NCBI GenBank assembly: GCA_016719015.1
Contig: JADKAZ010000016.1
Coordinates: 1-64,000, forward strand
DNA length: 64,000 nucleotides
Reading direction: 5' to 3'
Source of the DNA: Chitinophagaceae bacterium
GTDB lineage: Bacteria; Bacteroidota; Bacteroidia; Chitinophagales; Chitinophagaceae
Part shown: piece by piece, positions 59,950 through 64,000 of the stretch
How the letters are laid out: each line of letters starts with the position of its first letter
Numbering within the stretch: the first letter of the stretch is position 1
Translations under genes and position numbers: made by a program
The notes under the pieces: model-generated
What the model was told of the DNA's origin: nothing
Seen by the model: only the letters and a program-made list of their open reading frames with translations
Databases searched by the model: none

Positions 59950-61275
59950 ATGTCGACATCAACAGTTGCTACGGAAAGCATATTAACCCGGTTAAAGATC
60001 AAGTCATTAAACGAAATGCAGCTGGCTTCCATTGAAGCTATTTCCACCAATAACAATACACTCCTTTTATCTGCAACCGGCTCAGGAAAAACATTAGCCT
60101 TCCTGTTGCCGTTGGTCAAATTATTAGACCCGGCGATTACCAAAACACAAGCCATCATCATTGTGCCATCCCGGGAACTGGCCTTACAGATCGAATCTGT
60201 ATTTAAAAGCATGGGAACGAACCTGAAAGTAACCTGCTGTTATGGTGGTCATTTACGAGAGACCGAAGAAAATAATCTGAAACAGCCACCCGCCTTATTG
60301 GTTGGCACACCGGGGCGCCTCGCCGATCATATCAGGAGAGGTAATATTACGACCGCTTCGATTGAAACTCTCGTACTTGATGAGTTTGATAAATCACTGG
60401 AGTTAGGCTTTCTTGATGAAATGTCTTTTATCATTGGTGCTTTACCGGCAATACAAAAAAGAATATTGACGTCTGCCACACAGGCTGTAGAAATTCCGGC
60501 CTTTATTAAAATGGACGAACCTGTCACATTAAATTTTTTAAGTGCTGCCAATGAAGATACAGGCCTTACTGTTAAAACTCTCTTGAGTGATGGAAAAGAC
60601 AAATTAGAAACGCTTTTCCGCTTGTTATGCATGCTGGGCAACAGGTCAGCAATTGTCTTTTGTAATCACCGGGAGTCCGTAGAACGTACCAGTAAATTTT
60701 TGAAAGAGAAAGATATCATCAACGAATTTTATCACGGGGCTATGGAGCAACAGGAAAGAGATGCCGCCCTGTGCAAGTTCAGAAACGGAACTACCAATGT
60801 ATTAGTTACAACAGACCTTGCATCAAGGGGCCTTGATATTGCTAATATCCGTTACATCATACATTATCATTTACCCGGAAGCGAAGATATTTTTACCCAT
60901 CGTAACGGAAGAACTGCCAGGATGGACGCCAGTGGTACGGCTATCATTATCTTATCTCCTGAAGAGGAATTACCTGACTATATCAATCCTGAAGCGGAAC
61001 AAATAACATTACCCGAAACAATTACCCTTCCGGATAAACCACAATGGTCAACGCTATTTTTTGCGGCAGGCAAAAAGGATAAGGTTAATAAAATTGATAT
61101 TGTTGGTTTCCTTTCTAACAGGGGCCAATTAAAAAAAGAGGATATTGGCTTGATTGAAGTGAAAGATTTTTTCTCGTTTGTAGCTGTAAAAAAAATAAAA
61201 GTCAGCCCTACCCTGCAGCTGATCAAGGACCAAAAGATTAAGAATAAAAAAGTGAAAATTGCCGTTGCTAAATAA
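59950..61275 (+). CDS. DEAD-box RNA helicase with DbpA-like C-terminus
   Basis: 441 residues. Q-motif region (LKIKSLNEMQLASIEAIS), Walker A ATGSGKT at about 42-48, motif Ia PSRELALQ, motif Ib TPGRLADH, motif II DEFD (LVLDEFDKSLELG) instead of DEAD, motif III SAT, then VLVTTDLASRGLDI and HRNGRTARM of motifs V and VI. The last 70 residues (KVNKIDIVGFLSNRGQLKK, IGLIEVKDFFSFVAVKK) match the DbpA/CsdA-type RNA-binding domain. It probably remodels rRNA during 50S assembly, as DbpA does. Cytoplasmic, single gene. Confidence 0.9.
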   Translation: MSTSTVATESILTRLKIKSLNEMQLASIEAISTNNNTLLLSATGSGKTLAFLLPLVKLLDPAITKTQAIIIVPSRELALQIESVFKSMGTNLKVTCCYGGHLRETEENNLKQPPALLVGTPGRLADHIRRGNITTASIETLVLDEFDKSLELGFLDEMSFIIGALPAIQKRILTSATQAVEIPAFIKMDEPVTLNFLSAANEDTGLTVKTLLSDGKDKLETLFRLLCMLGNRSAIVFCNHRESVERTSKFLKEKDIINEFYHGAMEQQERDAALCKFRNGTTNVLVTTDLASRGLDIANIRYIIHYHLPGSEDIFTHRNGRTARMDASGTAIIILSPEEELPDYINPEAEQITLPETITLPDKPQWSTLFFAAGKKDKVNKIDIVGFLSNRGQLKKEDIGLIEVKDFFSFVAVKKIKVSPTLQLIKDQKIKNKKVKIAVAK

Positions 61276-61420
61276 TACACCGGGTCGATTTGAAAGAGAA
61301 GCTATGTTGTTATTATTTCCAGACACGGAAATTTTGAATCATATTAGCGGCTGATTAAAATCAAACTATTCATTAAATTTATTTCGCTTATTTGTAACGG
61401 CAGCAGTTAAATTTATTATT

Positions 61421-62224
61421 ATGAAAAAAATACTTGTTCCGACCGATTTTTCTCCCAACGCAGACAAAGCATTGGACTTTGCGCTGCATATTGCGAGGCT
61501 AAATAAAGGAGAGATAGTCCTGATCCATGCCGCAGAAACATATCCCGTAGAAGAAGCCATCATGATAGCCAGGGAAAAACTGGCACTTATCAGGAAAAGC
61601 ATCAGTGAAACTGAATCCATTGATATAACAACTGAGGTCTACGCCGATTCTTCTATCAATTCCATATTTGATGCAATTGCCCATTTTGAAATCGACCTTA
61701 TCATTATGGGAACGATGGGCAGTGCAGGTGTTAAAGAAAAAATATATGGCAGCAGAACTGCTGGCGTTATAGGCAGCAGCCCTGTGCCGGTATTAGTCAT
61801 TCCATTACTCAGTGAATGGCATAACCCACAAAAAATCTTACTGGCAATCAACGAATTTGATGAGGAACAACATCTTTTAAATCCGGTCTTTACAATGGCA
61901 AGTTTATTTAATGCAAGTATCCAGGTAACTATTTTTACCGACACCAATGATGATGCTGTAGAAGACTACCAACGGAATGAGAATAAAATTGCCGGCTACA
62001 GGGATATGCTAAAAACAAAATACCCTGAACTTGGCATTCATGCAGTTCATTTAGCAGGACACCAGTTTTTCGAGAGCCTTCAAAACTGGATTGAGAAAGA
62101 ACATATTGATATCGTAACGATGCTAACCCATCAAAGAAATCCAATTGAAAGCATCTTTAATAAAAGTAAAACTAAAAAGATGTCGTACCTGACCAATATT
62201 CCTTTGCTGGCTATACCGGTATAA
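61421..62224 (+). CDS. Universal stress protein with two UspA domains
   Basis: 267 residues. UspA domain 1 (1-135) starts KKILVPTDFSPNADKALDFA and has the ATP-binding type GTMGSAGVKEKIYGSRTAGVI and SSPVPVLVIP. Domain 2 (about 140-267) is degenerate, starting QKILLAINEFDEEQHLL and ending THQRNPIESIFNKSKTKK and PLLAIPV. Cytoplasmic. Tandem Usp proteins of this size are common in Bacteroidota and are induced by stress; the ligand is probably ATP or AMP in domain 1. Single gene. Confidence 0.9.
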   Translation: MKKILVPTDFSPNADKALDFALHIARLNKGEIVLIHAAETYPVEEAIMIAREKLALIRKSISETESIDITTEVYADSSINSIFDAIAHFEIDLIIMGTMGSAGVKEKIYGSRTAGVIGSSPVPVLVIPLLSEWHNPQKILLAINEFDEEQHLLNPVFTMASLFNASIQVTIFTDTNDDAVEDYQRNENKIAGYRDMLKTKYPELGIHAVHLAGHQFFESLQNWIEKEHIDIVTMLTHQRNPIESIFNKSKTKKMSYLTNIPLLAIPV

Positions 62225-62291
62225 AATTTCAGCCAATACCATACATTCGCATACAAAAGTTTACAATCCGCTTTGAACTTAATCATTCGTC

Positions 62292-62792
62292 ATGCTTAAA
62301 AAAAGACAAAATTATATTTCCTGGGACGAATATTTTATGGGAGTAGCCTTATTGTCTGCCATGCGAAGCAAAGACCCCAGCACACAGGTGGGTGCCTGCA
62401 TTGTAAATAATAAAAATAAGATTGTTGGTGCCGGATACAACGGACTACCGATGGGCTGTGATGATGATGAATTTCCATGGGAGAAGCAGGGCGGGTTCCT
62501 TGACACCAAATATCCTTACATCTGTCATGCAGAACTGAATGCCATTTTAAACAATATTGGCATGGATCTCAAAGATTGTAAAATCTACACAGCACTTTTT
62601 CCCTGTAATGAATGTACAAAAGCGATTATCCAATCCGGAATAAGAGAAGTTATTTATCTCTCCGATAAATATGAAGGCAATGATATATTTAAAGCATCTA
62701 AAATAATGCTTGATAAAGCAGCCGTGAAGTACAGGAAGGTTTCTACAAAACTGGTGAACCTTACTTTGTCATTTAACGAAGGCGATGTGTAA
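62292..62792 (+). CDS. dCMP deaminase
   Basis: 166 residues, cytidine/deoxycytidylate deaminase fold. It converts dCMP to dUMP for dTMP synthesis. Zinc ligands and catalytic Glu are intact: H-A-E in YICHAELNAIL and PCxxC in LFPCNECTKAI. The N-terminal AMRSKDPSTQVGACIVNNKN and the YNGLPMGCDDDEFPWEK insert are typical of dCMP deaminases. Cytoplasmic. It converges with the MazG gene, another nucleotide-pool enzyme, with 31 bases between stops. Confidence 0.92.
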   Translation: MLKKRQNYISWDEYFMGVALLSAMRSKDPSTQVGACIVNNKNKIVGAGYNGLPMGCDDDEFPWEKQGGFLDTKYPYICHAELNAILNNIGMDLKDCKIYTALFPCNECTKAIIQSGIREVIYLSDKYEGNDIFKASKIMLDKAAVKYRKVSTKLVNLTLSFNEGDV

Positions 62793-62823
62793 ATAAAAAT
62801 CCGGCAGCCTCGATAATAGATTA

Positions 62824-63090
62824 TTATTTTGTCGGCAATTTCCTCGGGTTCGTTAAATATTCATCGATGGCTTTCTCCATATCCACTTCCATCAGGTTGG
62901 CAAGAGTTAATAACCACATCAACACATCTGCAAACTCTTCTTTTGCATTTTGCTGATCACCGCTGGCAATAGCAGAAGAGAGTTCTCCTACTTCTTCATG
63001 AAACCATAATGCAGTATGATAAATACCCCTTTCACTATCTGTTTTAAAATACCGGTCTTTTACAATTTTCTGCAATGCTGAAATGTCCAT
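62824..63090 (-). CDS. MazG-like nucleotide pyrophosphohydrolase
   Basis: 88 residues from the ATG at 63090; a GTG six codons upstream (63108) is an alternative. The EExxE..ExxD metal-binding helices are clear (WFHEEVGELSSAIASGD, KEEFADVLMWLLTLANL). Single-domain MazG proteins of about 90-110 residues hydrolyse (d)NTPs to the monophosphate and clear abnormal nucleotides. Cytoplasmic. The THUMP methyltransferase lies 25 bases upstream on the same strand, so a shared transcript is likely. Confidence 0.88.
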   Translation of the reverse strand: MDISALQKIVKDRYFKTDSERGIYHTALWFHEEVGELSSAIASGDQQNAKEEFADVLMWLLTLANLMEVDMEKAIDEYLTNPRKLPTK

Positions 63091-63115
63091 AGTTGATGAT
63101 ATTATCACTTTGTAA

Positions 63116-64000
63116 TTACGATGATTCGTTTATTTCTTTAGGAACTGCCCGGCTCCCACTATATAATTCATATTCCAGCAAACGACAATCAATAGTACTG
63201 GTATAAAACTCTATCCTCCTTTTAGCTTTCAGCCCGATTTTTTTGGCTAGCTCAAGATTGCCTGTAAACACATAACCAAAATATCCTCCGCATTTCTGTT
63301 TCATAAAATCACCAATACGGCTATATGTTTCTTCCAGTTCTTTCACATCACCTAACCGTTCGCCATATTCCGGGTTCACATAAAAAATACCTGGAACAGC
63401 GGGAGGTATTTCAGTAGCTGCAAAATCACAAACTGCAAAATCAATAAGGCTGGCCACTCCGGCTGCTATGGCATTCTTCTTAGCATTCTCAATGGCTCTT
63501 TCGCTATAATCAGTAGCAATGATGCGAAGTCCGGGCACATCCATAATTTGTTTTTCAAGTAAGGTATCTTCCTGCAAATAAACTGTTTCATCATATCCCT
63601 GCAAATGCATGAAAGCATAATTGGTGCGAAATAAACCCGGCCTTCTGTTTGTAGCGATCATGGCGGCTTCTATTGCCAAAGTACCCGAGCCACACATCGG
63701 ATTAACAAACGGCGATCTTCTATCCCACCTTGTAGCATAGATAGTGGCAGATGCTAATGCTTCAAGCATGGGTGCCTGTCCGGGAATTTTCCGGTAACCA
63801 TGGCGCCCTAATGAATCACCCGATGTATCAATAAATATTTCGGCCCTTTCATTCTTCCAGAATAAATGAATAACTGCACCGGTAAGGGCAGAACCGGTTG
63901 ATGGCCTTGTGCCTCTTTTCTCCCGCATCCTGTCAACAATTGCATCTTTAACCCGCAGGTTAGCAAACATGCTGTTATTAATTGTTGGATTATTTACATT
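63116..64000 (-). CDS. THUMP-type RNA methyltransferase (RlmL N2-G type), cut by window end
   Basis: Visible C-terminal 294 residues; the frame stays open to the right edge (NNPTINNS before the Met at 63970), so the start and the THUMP domain lie outside. Motifs: FIDTSGDSLGRHGYRK, MCGSGTLAIEAAMIATNRRPG, SAM site IIATDYSERAIENAKKNA, and motif IV as FYVNPEYGERLGD. The family methylates guanosine N2 in 23S rRNA or tRNA. The usual NPPY is here NPEY, which should be checked against relatives. It ends C-terminally with EFYTSTIDCRLLEYELY. Confidence 0.85.
   Translation of the reverse strand, partial: NVNNPTINNSMFANLRVKDAIVDRMREKRGTRPSTGSALTGAVIHLFWKNERAEIFIDTSGDSLGRHGYRKIPGQAPMLEALASATIYATRWDRRSPFVNPMCGSGTLAIEAAMIATNRRPGLFRTNYAFMHLQGYDETVYLQEDTLLEKQIMDVPGLRIIATDYSERAIENAKKNAIAAGVASLIDFAVCDFAATEIPPAVPGIFYVNPEYGERLGDVKELEETYSRIGDFMKQKCGGYFGYVFTGNLELAKKIGLKAKRRIEFYTSTIDCRLLEYELYSGSRAVPKEINESS

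Overview
The window looks like a chromosomal piece of an aerobic Bacteroidota bacterium, most likely Chitinophagaceae or a close relative. This rests on a type IX secretion C-terminal sorting domain, a TonB-dependent receptor with a carboxypeptidase-regulatory-like N-terminus, DUF4382, DUF4846 and DUF4136 envelope proteins, an OmpA protein with thrombospondin type 3 repeats, a proteorhodopsin with its Blh retinal-forming enzyme, and AT-rich DNA with weak ribosome binding sites. The genus assignment is an inference.

Region 1 (1-9 kb) is unlike the rest. It holds at least seven recognisable genes that are all broken: a DUF2938 membrane protein, a class III cyclase/TPR protein, a cupin protein, two unidentified envelope proteins, a MopE-motif glycine-rich beta-helix protein and an alpha/beta hydrolase. 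The breaks are mostly single-base indels and the protein sequence between them is well preserved, so local sequencing or assembly error competes with true gene decay. Region 2 (9-17 kb) has intact genes (a T9SS-exported protein, a GreA/Rnk-type factor, a TonB receptor, a Rieske-flavodoxin fusion) plus one more broken lipoprotein. Three families of short dispersed intergenic repeats occur between 2.8 and 17.3 kb and were not seen further on.

Region 3 (17-33 kb) carries secreted or lipoprotein genes (CIA30-like, PQQ-type sugar dehydrogenase, DUF4136), a quinone-oxidoreductase-like enzyme and the light-harvesting pair rhodopsin-blh on the minus strand, separated by a perfect 12-bp inverted repeat. 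Then follow OmpA, DUF1801, CDGSH iron-sulfur, M90 peptidase and response regulator genes. Region 4 (33-43 kb) has a ferritin-VIT1 fusion, a P-type cation ATPase, a PNPOx-like protein, a MacB/FtsX-type permease, tsaD with a TrmN6-type methyltransferase, and a saccharopine/alanine dehydrogenase-like enzyme.

Region 5 (43-56 kb) is the most suggestive for new biology. An exported CHAT-TPR protease-like protein with a C-terminal membrane anchor sits convergent to an ECF sigma factor/TPR anti-sigma pair. A few kilobases on are two exported caspase-like proteins, one of 1156 residues with TPR repeats, and a secreted protein with an internal YCxC duplication. Together these could form an envelope-located, stress-controlled clan CD protease module. 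Region 6 (56-64 kb) is mostly housekeeping: a cardiolipin synthase-like PLD enzyme, a YtxH/holin-like/coiled-coil operon, a DbpA-like DEAD-box helicase, a double UspA protein, dCMP deaminase, MazG, and a THUMP-type RNA methyltransferase cut by the window end.
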